Shown one piece after another: positions 16,689 to 25,187 of a stretch of 64,000 nt of DNA. Below the pieces are notes generated by a model. The model did not search any database and was not told the origin of the DNA. It worked only from the letters and a program-made list of their open reading frames with translations. The translations under genes were made by a program, and so were the position numbers. Every line of letters begins with the position of its first letter. The stretch's first letter is position 1. This stretch comes from Lachnospiraceae bacterium AC2029 (GTDB lineage: Bacteria > Bacillota > Clostridia > Lachnospirales > Lachnospiraceae). The DNA lies in NCBI GenBank assembly GCA_000703065.1, contig JNLK01000001.1, forward strand, positions 3,556,001-3,620,000, read 5' to 3'.

Positions 16689-16749
16689 ACTATATCAGAT
16701 TCCCGCATCGTGAACAACAGAAAAGAAGAAAGTGTGCCAATATGGAACG
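16689..16749 (-). promoter_or_regulatory. Histidine-kinase promoter (57-bp copy A)
   Basis: On the minus strand, -35 TTGTTC (16712-16717), 17 bases, then -10 TATAGT (16689-16694). Upstream lies TGTGCC-N5-GG (16733-16745), one intact and one damaged arm of an inverted repeat. The 57 bases 16689-16745 match 23023-23079 at 48 positions, without gaps. Confidence 0.75.
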
Positions 16750-16812
16750 TTAGCATGTGATGGAATGTGATACAATAAGGACATCGTGGATTGTATAGGA
16801 TAGGAGGTTAAG

Positions 16813-17676
16813 GTGTTAAAACAGGAGATAATACTTCCGGGGGTGAAAAATGCCCGGGAACTTGGAGGTTATCAGGTAGGGGACAGGACCATACGGAAAG
16901 ACGTGTTCCTGCGTACGGCTTCGCTCGATCAGATCAGTGAAGAGGCGCTTCAGCTGCTGCAGCAGAAGTACCATGTCCAAACTGTAGTCGACTTCCGTAT
17001 GAGCGATGAACAAAGGCTGGATCCGGATCCGGTCATTCCGGGCTGCGAGAATCTGCCGCTTCGTGTGATCGAAATATCTGAGGTGTTGAAGGATGATCCG
17101 TCGGATGAGGCTTCAGCTCTCAGGAAAATGTTTTCTGATCCAAATGCGGATAAGCTTCAGCTCTATAAAACTATCATTGAATCCGGGATGATCGATGACA
17201 GGGTCTATGCAGGCTTTCTGCTCAGTGAGGACGGGATCGGGGCTTACCGGGCCTTCTTTCAGGCAGTGCTCTCATTAGAAGAGGGTCGCGCGATCCTGTG
17301 GCACTGTACAAACGGAAAGGATCGTACCGGGTGCGCTGCCATGCTGCTCCTGTATGCTCTTGGAGCTTCGGAGGAAACGGTGTATGACGACTATCTTCTG
17401 ACAAATGAATACTTTGCGGAAGAACTGGAGGGTCTTCGTAAGAGGCTTGAGCCCTGGCATTTGTCTCCTGAGAAGCTTGATCAGTTCCTGTTTTTGACCC
17501 GCGGGGTCAGCAGGAAATACCTGGAGAATGCACAAAATGCCCTGATCGGGCAATTTGGTTCTGTGGAAGGGTATCTTTCCGATGCACTGGGGATCGGCGA
17601 AGAAGAGCGGAAGTTACTGCGGGAAAGGTTCTTGGTGTATTATGTGGAGGTAAACGATGAGCAAGAAGGGAAATAA
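16813..17676 (+). CDS. Tyrosine-phosphatase-like protein (Y_phosphatase3)
   Basis: A cytoplasmic dual-specificity or phosphoinositide-like phosphatase of 287 residues. The N-terminus has the family signature GVKNARELGGY, and the catalytic P-loop is HCTNGKDRTG with nucleophile Cys and Arg. VVDFRMSDEQ matches the conserved RT-loop region. The start is GTG at 16813, six bases after TAGGAGG. The end overlaps the next gene by 20 bases, so the two are translated together. Substrate unknown: phosphotyrosine protein, polyphosphate or lipid. Confidence 0.87.
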   Translation: MLKQEIILPGVKNARELGGYQVGDRTIRKDVFLRTASLDQISEEALQLLQQKYHVQTVVDFRMSDEQRLDPDPVIPGCENLPLRVIEISEVLKDDPSDEASALRKMFSDPNADKLQLYKTIIESGMIDDRVYAGFLLSEDGIGAYRAFFQAVLSLEEGRAILWHCTNGKDRTGCAAMLLLYALGASEETVYDDYLLTNEYFAEELEGLRKRLEPWHLSPEKLDQFLFLTRGVSRKYLENAQNALIGQFGSVEGYLSDALGIGEEERKLLRERFLVYYVEVNDEQEGK

Positions 17677-18622
17677 TGCCGTTATAGGTGTGCTTGGTGC
17701 AGGTGCGGCAGCAGTCGTGATCGTTGCGAGAATTCTTTACAACAAGACCGTGGTACGTCCTAAGGAGGTCAGTCAGGACATTATTGACGAGTTTGCCGAT
17801 CCGAAGAAAATGAAGGTTTATATGGCCGAGCTGGAGCCGGTGTATGAATGGATGGATCAGCAGACATTCGAGCATATCTACATTACGGCAGATGACGGTA
17901 TAAAGCTGCATGCCATGTACCTGCCGGCCGGTGAAGATCAGGGCAAGCTTGCGATCATCCATCACGGATTTACCAGCAAGGCGGAGGACGGGCTCTTTCA
18001 CATCAAGGCATTTTATGATATGGGATATGATGTCCTCGCACTGGATCTTCGGGCCCATGGCAAAAGCGAGGGTCAGTATGTGGGATTTGGAATTCTCGAC
18101 AGATTTGATACCCGGTGCTGGATCCGGTATGTGAGAGAAAGGTTCGGACGGAACCGAAAGATCATCCTTCACGGAATCTCCATGGGGGCAACCACATCAC
18201 TGATGGCTCTGGGAAGTCCCGAGGTAAGACAGGAAATATCGGCTGTGATCGCGGATTGTGCATTTACATCACCGGACGCGATCTTCTCCCATGTCATGAA
18301 GAAGGATTATCATCTGCCCGCATTTCCTTTCATGGCGGTGTATAACAAGATGACGAAGTCGAATGCAGGGTACAGAGCGGATGAGTATTCCACGCTGAAG
18401 GCACTTGCCGAGAATGACAGCATTCCTGTACTCATTATTCACGGAAATGAGGACAAGTTCGTCCCTGTATGGATGGCAGAGCAGAACTACGAGGCCTGCC
18501 GGACCGAGAAGGAATTGTTGATCGTGGAAGGTGGAGGACATGGCTCCAGTGCATTTGAGAATCCGGAGCTGTATATAAAGACGGAGAAAGAGTTTTTGAG
18601 TAGAGTTGGAGGTTTATCATGA
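17657..18622 (+). CDS. Membrane-anchored alpha/beta hydrolase
   Basis: A serine hydrolase of 321 residues. One membrane helix near the N-terminus (AVIGVLGAGAAAVVIVARIL) should anchor it. The catalytic triad is visible: nucleophile Ser in HGISMGATTS, Asp in HGNEDKFVP and His in EGGGHGSSA. The oxyanion region is IIHHGFTSKAED. Such proteins (YqkD-type) are esterases or peptidases of unknown substrate. It overlaps the phosphatase gene upstream by 20 bases and the condensation-like gene downstream by 4 bases, which argues for one operon. Confidence 0.87.
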   Translation: MSKKGNNAVIGVLGAGAAAVVIVARILYNKTVVRPKEVSQDIIDEFADPKKMKVYMAELEPVYEWMDQQTFEHIYITADDGIKLHAMYLPAGEDQGKLAIIHHGFTSKAEDGLFHIKAFYDMGYDVLALDLRAHGKSEGQYVGFGILDRFDTRCWIRYVRERFGRNRKIILHGISMGATTSLMALGSPEVRQEISAVIADCAFTSPDAIFSHVMKKDYHLPAFPFMAVYNKMTKSNAGYRADEYSTLKALAENDSIPVLIIHGNEDKFVPVWMAEQNYEACRTEKELLIVEGGGHGSSAFENPELYIKTEKEFLSRVGGLS

Positions 18623-20112
18623 AGGAGCAGGGTACAAAGAGTAAGGTGGCAGAACCGACTGCAAAGAAGACGAAGACGGTAGATACAACAGATTTCCGGC
18701 AGGAGATCAGCATTAACGGCGCAGTAGTACAGGGCTATCCCCTGACGGCAGCCCAGAGGATCCATCTCTACACGGTGTACGGCTGTAAGAGGGAGGAACT
18801 TCTGAATATCGGTATCGGGTTCTATATCCAGTACGACAAGGTGAACTTTGATGTGCTGAAGGAGTGCATCTATGACGGCTATCAGAAGTTCGAGTGCATG
18901 CGGCTCCGGTTCCACACGGATGAGAACGGACAGACGCTGCAGTATCTGGTACCCACAGAGGACCGTGAGATCAAGGTCTTCGACTTCTCCAACTGGAGAG
19001 AAGAGGATGCCCATGAGGAAATGACCCGCTGGACGAAGATCCCCCTGAACCGGCAGGGCGGTCCCATGAACGAGATCGTACTGATCCGTCTTCCGGATTA
19101 TTACAACGGAATCTACATGAAGGTGAATCATCTGACCATGGATTCCCAGGCCATCATGCATTTCTGCAGTTATGTGCTTCAGCTTTACTGCTCGAAGGAG
19201 TTTGAAGGGGTGGAACCGCCCACACTGCCGAAGAGATATATCGACCAGCTTCTGGTGGATCTGAAATATGAACAGAACAGTCCGGCGATGATGAAGGATC
19301 AGGCGTACTGGTACGAACAGCTGAAACAGCCCGAACCGACCTACTCCTCCTTCAGTGCCAGAAACCGACTGGAGGAGTTTCGAGCAGCTACGAACGATCC
19401 GAACCTGAAGGCAACCTACATCATCGGAGATCTGGAAGCGGCCATCAAGGTCTATGATCTGGAGGAGGAACCATCCAGGAGGATCGTACAGTTCAGCAAG
19501 GAGAATCACATCCCGGTTGCTGTGATCCTGCTTATGGCGCTCCGAACAGTATTCTCCAAATTCTCCGGAAATAACCCGGATGTGGTTCTGAAGAATGCCG
19601 TGGCAAGACGCGGAACACTGCTGGAGACAAAGTCCGGCGGAACGCGGATCCATTTCTTCCCGCTTCGGACGAATATCCCGCCGGAGACTACATTTATGGA
19701 TGCCCTGAAGATCGTATATGCGAAGGAAAATGAGCTGCTCCGGCATGCAAATTACGACGCCATCCGTTATATGGGTGAAGTGGTGGAGCACTACGGGATC
19801 AAGCCGGGTATGTCCTATGAGCCGACGACTCTGACCTATCAGCCCGTAAATGCGGCAAATCTCAAGGGTCACAACATTCCGGAAATGAATTTCAAGAGCA
19901 AATGGTACTCCAACGGCGTTGCAATGCAGCATATCTATGTGACGGTCATGCACAGACCTACGGATGACGGCATGAGCTTCAATTTCGAGTATGAGAAGAA
20001 GGAAGTGACGGAGGAGGAACTGGAGAAGCTGTATTATTATATCTGCAGAACCATCTTTAAGGGGATTGAGGACCCGTCCATTACGGTAGGTGAACTGCTG
20101 GACTGGATCTGA
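18619..20112 (+). CDS. Standalone NRPS condensation-domain-like acyltransferase
   Basis: Condensation domains join an acyl or aminoacyl thioester to a nucleophile. This 497-residue protein has only that fold. The HHxxxDG catalytic motif is represented by VNHLTMDS: the second His and the Asp remain, the first His is Asn and the Gly is Ser. Other family landmarks are YPLTAAQRIHLY near the N-terminus, and FFPLRTNIP. It overlaps the upstream hydrolase by four bases and is followed within 61 bases by a carrier protein, which it may acylate from or to. It lacks adenylation and thioesterase domains. Whether it makes a lipid, amide or ester is not shown; acyltransferase of the PapA type is an alternative. 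Confidence 0.75.
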   Translation: MKEQGTKSKVAEPTAKKTKTVDTTDFRQEISINGAVVQGYPLTAAQRIHLYTVYGCKREELLNIGIGFYIQYDKVNFDVLKECIYDGYQKFECMRLRFHTDENGQTLQYLVPTEDREIKVFDFSNWREEDAHEEMTRWTKIPLNRQGGPMNEIVLIRLPDYYNGIYMKVNHLTMDSQAIMHFCSYVLQLYCSKEFEGVEPPTLPKRYIDQLLVDLKYEQNSPAMMKDQAYWYEQLKQPEPTYSSFSARNRLEEFRAATNDPNLKATYIIGDLEAAIKVYDLEEEPSRRIVQFSKENHIPVAVILLMALRTVFSKFSGNNPDVVLKNAVARRGTLLETKSGGTRIHFFPLRTNIPPETTFMDALKIVYAKENELLRHANYDAIRYMGEVVEHYGIKPGMSYEPTTLTYQPVNAANLKGHNIPEMNFKSKWYSNGVAMQHIYVTVMHRPTDDGMSFNFEYEKKEVTEEELEKLYYYICRTIFKGIEDPSITVGELLDWI

Positions 20113-20172
20113 TGCAGGTGTGTGAAATGTAACGGAGCGCAGGATTGCGTGTATGATTTAGGAGGAACAAAT

Positions 20173-20403
20173 ATGTTAGATCAGGTAAGAGAGATCCTCT
20201 CCCAGTACGTTGAGGCGGATCCGTCCACCATTACTGAGGATACCCAGCTCGCAGAGGATCTGGGGCTTTCGTCCTTTGCGTTTATGACCATGATGGGCAA
20301 TTTTGAGGAAACCTTTGGGATCACAGTGGACGAGACGGAACTGACCGGGATCCGGACAGTGGGAGACGTGATGGATTACGTAAAGAAGAAGCAGGCTGAA
20401 TAA
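20173..20403 (+). CDS. Acyl carrier protein
   Basis: A 76-residue carrier protein. The phosphopantetheine site is the Ser in EDLGLSSFAFM (DSL-type motif with an altered first position). The start at 20173 is chosen because AGGAGGAA lies eight bases before it; a longer frame from 20122 lacks a site. It is placed between the condensation-like gene and a GH13 gene and so probably serves the condensation-like enzyme rather than general fatty-acid synthesis. Confidence 0.88.
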   Translation: MLDQVREILSQYVEADPSTITEDTQLAEDLGLSSFAFMTMMGNFEETFGITVDETELTGIRTVGDVMDYVKKKQAE

Positions 20404-20494
20404 CATCCCGGCAGCGATACGGCGACGGGAATGAATCCTTTCGGGGAGAATACGGGCATATAACGATTAAGCACACATAAGGAGAGTGGGTACT

Positions 20495-22324
20495 ATGGCA
20501 TGGTATGATGAGGCGGTATTCTATCACATTTATCCTTTAGGACTGACAGGAGCACCGAAGCAGAACGATTACGGAGAACCGGTACACAGGCTGAATACTC
20601 TGATCCCATGGATCGATCATCTGAAGAGGCTTGGGATAACGGCGCTTTATATCGGACCGCTTTTTGAATCCGTAGGTCATGGATATGAGACCACGGATTA
20701 TAAGAAGCTGGATTCCCGTTTGGGAACAAATGAGGATCTTAAGACCTTCGTTGCGGAGTGCCATAGGAAGGATATCCGGGTGATCTTCGACGGAGTGTTC
20801 AATCACACCGGCCGTGATTTCTTTGCTTTTAAGGACATTCAGAAGAATCGGGAAGGATCGGCATACCGGGACTGGTATTGCAATGTGAACTTCTGGGGAA
20901 ATAACGAGTATAATGACGGCTTCTCCTATGATAACTGGGGCGGCTACAATCTTCTGGTGAAGCTGAATCAGAGGAATCCGGCAGTGCGGGATTATATCTG
21001 TGATGTGATCCGTTTCTGGGTATCGGAATTCGATATCGACGGGATCCGTCTGGATGCGGCTGATGTGCTGGATTTTGATTTCATGAAAGCCCTTCGTGGT
21101 ACGGCTGATTCCGTGAAGCCGGATTTCTGGCTGATGGGTGAGGTGATCCACGGGGATTATTCCCGTTGGGCCAATGCACAGACCCTGCACAGTGTCACAA
21201 ACTATACACTTCATAAGGCCCTGTACAGCGGGCATAATGACCATAACTATTTTGAGATCGCTCATACGGTGAATTATACCGGAGGGATGATCTCCTCGAA
21301 CATCAAGCTGTATAATTTCGTGGATAATCATGATGTGGAACGGATCTATACCAAGCTGAACGAGAAGGGAAATTTTGAGCCGGTTCATATCCTCCTCTTC
21401 ACACTGCCGGGAATTCCGTCTATCTATTACGGAAGCGAGTTCGGCATCGAGGGGCGAAAGGAGCGGTATTCCGATGATTCCCTGCGTCCCTGCATCGATC
21501 TTAAGGAGTATGCGGATGCATTTGAGAAGAATCCCTGTACGAAGCTGATCGCGGCTCTGGCGAAGATCCATAAGGAACAGCCGGATCTTGTAAACGCAGG
21601 ATATCAGCAGCTGGTGCTGATGAACGGACATTACTCATTTGCCCGCGGCAGCCTCATCATCGCAGTGAACAATGAGAATAAGGAAGTGACATTAAATGTT
21701 CCTGCGTCGGCAGTAGAATATACGGGACTGCTCCGTGGAAAGACGGTTTCCGCATCCGGTGGACGTCTGGAGATTCAGCTGTCTCCGTATTCCGGAGAAA
21801 TCTTCGCGCCCGGAAAGGGTGAGGGGAAACTGATCGCGGATGCAGGAGAGATGAAGGAGGAGAAGCAGGAGGCTAAGATCGGGAAGTCGGAATCCACGCA
21901 GGAAACGAAGCCCGAGAAGCAGGAATCCATACAGGAGTCAAAGCTCGAGGAGCCGGAATCTACGCAGGGAACGAAGCCGGAAGTGAAGCCGGAGTCTGAG
22001 CAGGAAGGAAAGTCCGAGACAAAGCCTGAGATCAATCAGGAAGCGCAGAACAAAACGAAGACAGCGTCAGGTCAGGGAAATAAGACTCCTGAGAACAAGA
22101 CAGGAACCTATGATTCATTGAGGGATTCAAAATCAGAACAGAAGGTGGATCTGGATTCGGTGGAGATCCCGGATATTCCATATGAGGAAATGACCGTAGA
22201 ACAGCTGCAGGCCGTGATTCTTTCCAAGATGAAGAAGAATGGTCCGGTCACAGATCGGATGCGGAAGGATGTGGAAGAGAATATCTGGCATAACTCTCTT
22301 GTGAACTGGGCGAATAGCTTCTGA
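20495..22324 (+). CDS. Intracellular GH13 alpha-glucosidase/amylase with low-complexity tail
   Basis: A cytoplasmic alpha-glucan-acting enzyme, 609 residues from the ATG at 20495 (AAGGAGAG eight bases before; a GTG at 20486 overlaps that site). The catalytic barrel has FDGVFNHTGRD, nucleophile Asp in DIDGIRLDAADVL, acid/base Glu in FWLMGEVIHGD and FVDNHDVERI. Residues ~450-560 form a Lys/Glu/Ser/Pro/Gln linker with irregular ESTQETKPE-like units, then about 45 ordered residues (IPYEEMTVEQLQAVILSKM...ENIWHNSLVNWANSF). The tail is unusual for an enzyme without a signal peptide. Maltodextrin or glycogen trimming is likely; exact bond specificity is unknown. Confidence 0.87.
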   Translation: MAWYDEAVFYHIYPLGLTGAPKQNDYGEPVHRLNTLIPWIDHLKRLGITALYIGPLFESVGHGYETTDYKKLDSRLGTNEDLKTFVAECHRKDIRVIFDGVFNHTGRDFFAFKDIQKNREGSAYRDWYCNVNFWGNNEYNDGFSYDNWGGYNLLVKLNQRNPAVRDYICDVIRFWVSEFDIDGIRLDAADVLDFDFMKALRGTADSVKPDFWLMGEVIHGDYSRWANAQTLHSVTNYTLHKALYSGHNDHNYFEIAHTVNYTGGMISSNIKLYNFVDNHDVERIYTKLNEKGNFEPVHILLFTLPGIPSIYYGSEFGIEGRKERYSDDSLRPCIDLKEYADAFEKNPCTKLIAALAKIHKEQPDLVNAGYQQLVLMNGHYSFARGSLIIAVNNENKEVTLNVPASAVEYTGLLRGKTVSASGGRLEIQLSPYSGEIFAPGKGEGKLIADAGEMKEEKQEAKIGKSESTQETKPEKQESIQESKLEEPESTQGTKPEVKPESEQEGKSETKPEINQEAQNKTKTASGQGNKTPENKTGTYDSLRDSKSEQKVDLDSVEIPDIPYEEMTVEQLQAVILSKMKKNGPVTDRMRKDVEENIWHNSLVNWANSF

Positions 22325-22346
22325 TAAAACTATATAGTCAAAAAAG

Positions 22347-22390
22347 ACAGAGGATGAAATCGGGAAAATGATTTCATCCTCTGTTTCTTC
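22347..22390. terminator. Bidirectional terminator between convergent genes
   Basis: ACAGAGGATGAAATC (22347-22361) and its exact complement (22370-22384) form a 15-bp stem with an 8-base loop, flanked by AAAAAAG before and TTTCTT after. It serves the GH13 gene and the minus-strand regulator ending at 22411. Confidence 0.88.
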
Positions 22391-22410
22391 ATGTTTCGGA
22401 ACTGATGATC

Positions 22411-22992
22411 TTACTCCAGGCTCCTGATCTTGTTTCGCAGGAATGGAAGCTGTTTCTGAATTGCATCTACGGTAAGCGGTTTCATTATAAATCCGCTGGC
22501 ACCGGTGCTCCATGCATCCAGGGAGTAGCCCTCATATGCGGTGAGGAAGACTACATTTGTCTTCGGATTGATCTCCAGAAGCTCCGTGCAGACGGTAAGG
22601 CCGCTTTTCTTGCCCATCTCGATATCCAGAAAGGCCAGATCCACCGGATTGTTTCTTGCAAATTCAAGTGCTTCGGAGGGCTTTGTGAAACCGGAGATGG
22701 ATGCACCCGGCAGGGCTTTCGCCAGCACGGGAAGACTACCTGTCAGAATGATCCGTTCATTATCGACCAGGATCACGGTGAGTTCTTTTTCTTCATTAGA
22801 CTCATTTAGAAGGTCTGCAACGTCCACATCCAGGCATTTTGACAGACGGGCGACCATGATGGCATCCGGCATACGTGCTCCGGACTCCCAACGCGCCACA
22901 CTGGAACGGTCAACGAATACAAGGTCTGCCAGCTGCTGTTGGGAGAGGTTTTTTTTGTTTCTCAGTTCCTTTAAGCGTTCTGCAAAGTCCAT
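22411..22992 (-). CDS. HTH (XRE)-receiver response regulator
   Basis: A 193-residue regulator with reversed architecture: an XRE-type helix-turn-helix first (residues 1-60; LSQQQLADLVFVDRSSVARW), then a receiver domain. The receiver has the acidic pair in VILVDNE, phospho-acceptor Asp in LAFLDIEMG, Thr in VVFLTAYEG and Lys in GFIMKPLT. Most response regulators carry the DNA-binding domain at the C-terminus. ACAAGGAG lies ten bases before the ATG. No kinase is adjacent, but the promoter matches that of the histidine kinase at 15370-16650, suggesting one regulatory circuit. Confidence 0.87.
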   Translation of the reverse strand: MDFAERLKELRNKKNLSQQQLADLVFVDRSSVARWESGARMPDAIMVARLSKCLDVDVADLLNESNEEKELTVILVDNERIILTGSLPVLAKALPGASISGFTKPSEALEFARNNPVDLAFLDIEMGKKSGLTVCTELLEINPKTNVVFLTAYEGYSLDAWSTGASGFIMKPLTVDAIQKQLPFLRNKIRSLE

Positions 22993-23022
22993 ATGACAGT
23001 TCTCCTTGTTGTTTATGATTTT

Positions 23023-23083
23023 ACTATATCAGATTCCCCATACCCGAACAACAAAAAAGCGGAAAGTGTGCCAATATGGCACA
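23023..23083 (-). promoter_or_regulatory. HTH-receiver gene promoter (57-bp copy B) with inverted repeat
   Basis: Minus strand: -35 TTGTTC (23046-23051), 17 bases, -10 TATAGT (23023-23028). Fifteen bases upstream of the -35 lies TGTGCC-N5-GGCACA (23067-23083), a perfect 6+6 inverted repeat placed where an activator would bind. Autoregulation by the HTH-receiver protein is the simplest reading. Confidence 0.75.
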
Positions 23084-23146
23084 TATTGGAACTAGTGTTT
23101 TGTGGTATCATCATCTTGGGGGATTTTTTGATCAGAAGGGATAGAA

Positions 23147-24841
23147 ATGAGGACGGATTCGGAGGAATATCAGGACATGGCAATCTGGAATCCCTGGCAT
23201 GGGTGTAAAAAACTGAGTCCCGGATGTGCGAATTGCTATGTCTACAGAAGGGATGAAAGCGTCGGGAAGGATGCAAGTATTGTATCGAAAACAGGTGATT
23301 ATGACTTCCCGCTGAAAAGAAACAGGAAGAAAGAGTATAAGCTCTCGTCGGATGACGGAGTGGTCTATACCTGTATGACATCTGATTTCTTCCTGGAGGA
23401 AGCGGATGAATGGAGGCAGGGCTGCTGGGATATGATCCGGGAGCGAAGGGATCTTTCGTTCCATATCATTACAAAACGGATCGATCGGTTTGAGCAGTGC
23501 ATACCACCGGACTGGGGAGACGGATGGGAGCATGTAACGATCTGCAGTACCTGCGAGAATCAGGATAGGGCGGATTACAGGCTGCCGATCCTACTGGAGC
23601 TTCCCATCCGCCATAGGCGGATCATTTCCGAGCCGATGCTGGAAGAAATCCATTTTGAGAAGTATCTGGAAACCGGACTGATTGAGCAGGTTACCTGTGG
23701 CGGCGAATCCGGTCCGAATGCGCGACCCTGTGATTTCCGGTGGATCCAGGAGGTTCGTCGGGAATGTATCCGGCAGGGCGTCCCATTTTACTTCAAGCAG
23801 ACAGGCACGGTCTTTTTGATGAACGGGAAGACCTATCACATAGACCGTAAAGATCAGATGTCACAGGCCAGAAAATCAGGGCTCAGTTATACGCCGGGGA
23901 CGGGATCGGCGGATGAAGTGTCTTATCAACTCCCGAGGAGAGATGATTTGTTTCAGCGGCTCAGGAACTCTGACTTCCGCAGCAGGTTTCATCTTTCGGA
24001 GAAGGATCTGACATATGTGTCCGAAAAAGGAATGGATACGATACGGAGTCATGCGACCGATTTTGTAGAGAAGCGGCTGGCCCCTGAGAATCCTGAGAAT
24101 GACGGGAAGCAGACTCCGATGAAGGGACATCCGGTCTTTATCGCACAGCATGCCACGGCCTGTTGCTGCAGAAGCTGTCTGGAGAAGTGGCATCATATTC
24201 CTGCCGGGAAGGCGCTCACGAAGAAAGAGCAGTATTATGTTGTTGATGTTCTGATGGACTGGATCAGGAGAGAGTGCGGATCGGCAGGGGAGACCTGGGA
24301 CAGGAAAGCGTCCTATCGGTACATCGTATTTGATGTGGAGACCCCGAATTACAGGAATGACCGCATGAGTGCTATCGGCATTTCCGTGATCGAGGATGGG
24401 GTGATCACAAAGGAGTTCTTCTCCTATATTGATCCGGAGACATATTTCGATGAGTTCAATACGCAGCTGACCGGAATCGATGAAGAAGTGGTACGTGGAA
24501 AACCTACATTTCCGGAGATATGGAAAGAAATCGAACCGATCATGAGCAGTGGAATCCTGGTGGCTCACAACGCCGTCTTTGATCTGAGTGTGCTGAAGGC
24601 ATGCCTGAAGGATTATGAGATCGAATGGAGACCCTCCGTGAAATATGCCTGCACGGTGCGGATCGGTCGGAAGCTGCTGCCGGAGATGAAACATAACCTG
24701 GATGTTATGTGTGATTATTATGGTATTGCCCTGGATCATCATAAGGCGGACAGCGACAGCCATGCCTGTGCAGAGATCCTGCTCAGGTATTTTGAGACCG
24801 GGGTGGATGAAAAGAGCATTATCAGGACGTATACATTCTAA
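23147..24841 (+). CDS. DUF5131 - DUF4186 - DEDDh exonuclease fusion protein
   Basis: A 564-residue three-part protein. Residues ~1-240 resemble DUF5131 (phage Gp37/Gp68 family), with the metal-type cysteine motif WNPWHGCKKLSPGCANCY (C20, C27, C30), LSFHIITKRIDRF, CGGESGPNARPCD and PFYFKQTGT. Residues ~255-385 resemble DUF4186 (HPVFIAQHATACCCRSCLEKWH). Residues ~392-564 are a 3'-5' exonuclease of the DnaQ type, with FDVETPN, AHNAVFDLSVL and HKADSDSHAC supplying the DEDDh acids. AGAAGGGAT precedes the ATG. The gene stands alone, divergent from the HTH-receiver gene. DUF5131 is thought to be radical-SAM-like, which is not proven here. A nucleic-acid repair or modification role is an inference. 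Confidence 0.8.
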   Translation: MRTDSEEYQDMAIWNPWHGCKKLSPGCANCYVYRRDESVGKDASIVSKTGDYDFPLKRNRKKEYKLSSDDGVVYTCMTSDFFLEEADEWRQGCWDMIRERRDLSFHIITKRIDRFEQCIPPDWGDGWEHVTICSTCENQDRADYRLPILLELPIRHRRIISEPMLEEIHFEKYLETGLIEQVTCGGESGPNARPCDFRWIQEVRRECIRQGVPFYFKQTGTVFLMNGKTYHIDRKDQMSQARKSGLSYTPGTGSADEVSYQLPRRDDLFQRLRNSDFRSRFHLSEKDLTYVSEKGMDTIRSHATDFVEKRLAPENPENDGKQTPMKGHPVFIAQHATACCCRSCLEKWHHIPAGKALTKKEQYYVVDVLMDWIRRECGSAGETWDRKASYRYIVFDVETPNYRNDRMSAIGISVIEDGVITKEFFSYIDPETYFDEFNTQLTGIDEEVVRGKPTFPEIWKEIEPIMSSGILVAHNAVFDLSVLKACLKDYEIEWRPSVKYACTVRIGRKLLPEMKHNLDVMCDYYGIALDHHKADSDSHACAEILLRYFETGVDEKSIIRTYTF

Positions 24842-24971
24842 GAACTTTATGAGCGAAGATGTGCCATATATTGGGATATACATTCACCGGAAAATGAAGA
24901 GAGATTCGGAAATGTAAAGGTTACTTTCAAAAAGTAAGATCCACGTTCTTTGACCACTTATTATTTTGATG

Positions 24972-25026
24972 TTGCTTTATTACACGTATACTTTATAATG
25001 ACAGAAATAGTCTGTAATGCTATAAT
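24972..25026 (+). promoter_or_regulatory. Promoter(s) for the leader ORF and M23 gene
   Basis: TTGCTT (24972-24977), 16 bases, TATAAT (24994-24999). A second TATAAT at 25021-25026 has ATGACA 17 bases before it. Either would transcribe the leader ORF and its terminator. Confidence 0.5.
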
Positions 25027-25055
25027 CTATTTATCATTTTCAGGAGGAAAAATAC

Positions 25056-25187
25056 TTGACAGCATTAGTTTGGATAAGTGAAAATCCTGACCGACCGACC
25101 GAGGCAAACTGCTCTGACGTAGCAGTTTCTTTTGATGTGAATAATGATATGAATTATGCTCCATCTGATACGTGGTTTACTATGTGA
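25056..25187 (+). CDS. Possible 43-residue leader peptide
   Basis: A short frame starting at TTG 25056, nine bases after a strong CAGGAGGAA. It reads LTALVWISENPDRPTEANCS and ends APSDTWFTM at TGA 25185-25187. Its stop touches the first base of the 3' arm of the following terminator, so a ribosome on the last codons would cover the 5' arm and prevent the hairpin. That layout is the hallmark of a translation-sensing attenuator. A second small hairpin (25106-25113/25121-25128, with CTTTT) lies inside the frame. The peptide matches nothing I recognise. Confidence 0.45.
   Translation: MTALVWISENPDRPTEANCSDVAVSFDVNNDMNYAPSDTWFTM

Noticed and set aside
18487-19953. 488-codon minus-strand frame
   Set aside because: Lies opposite the condensation-like gene, has no ribosome site or known motif.
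25090-25135. Second c-di-GMP riboswitch before the M23 gene
   Set aside because: GGCAAAC is present but the GACGCAAAGC and GGTAG elements are missing; the region is better read as a leader ORF with hairpins.
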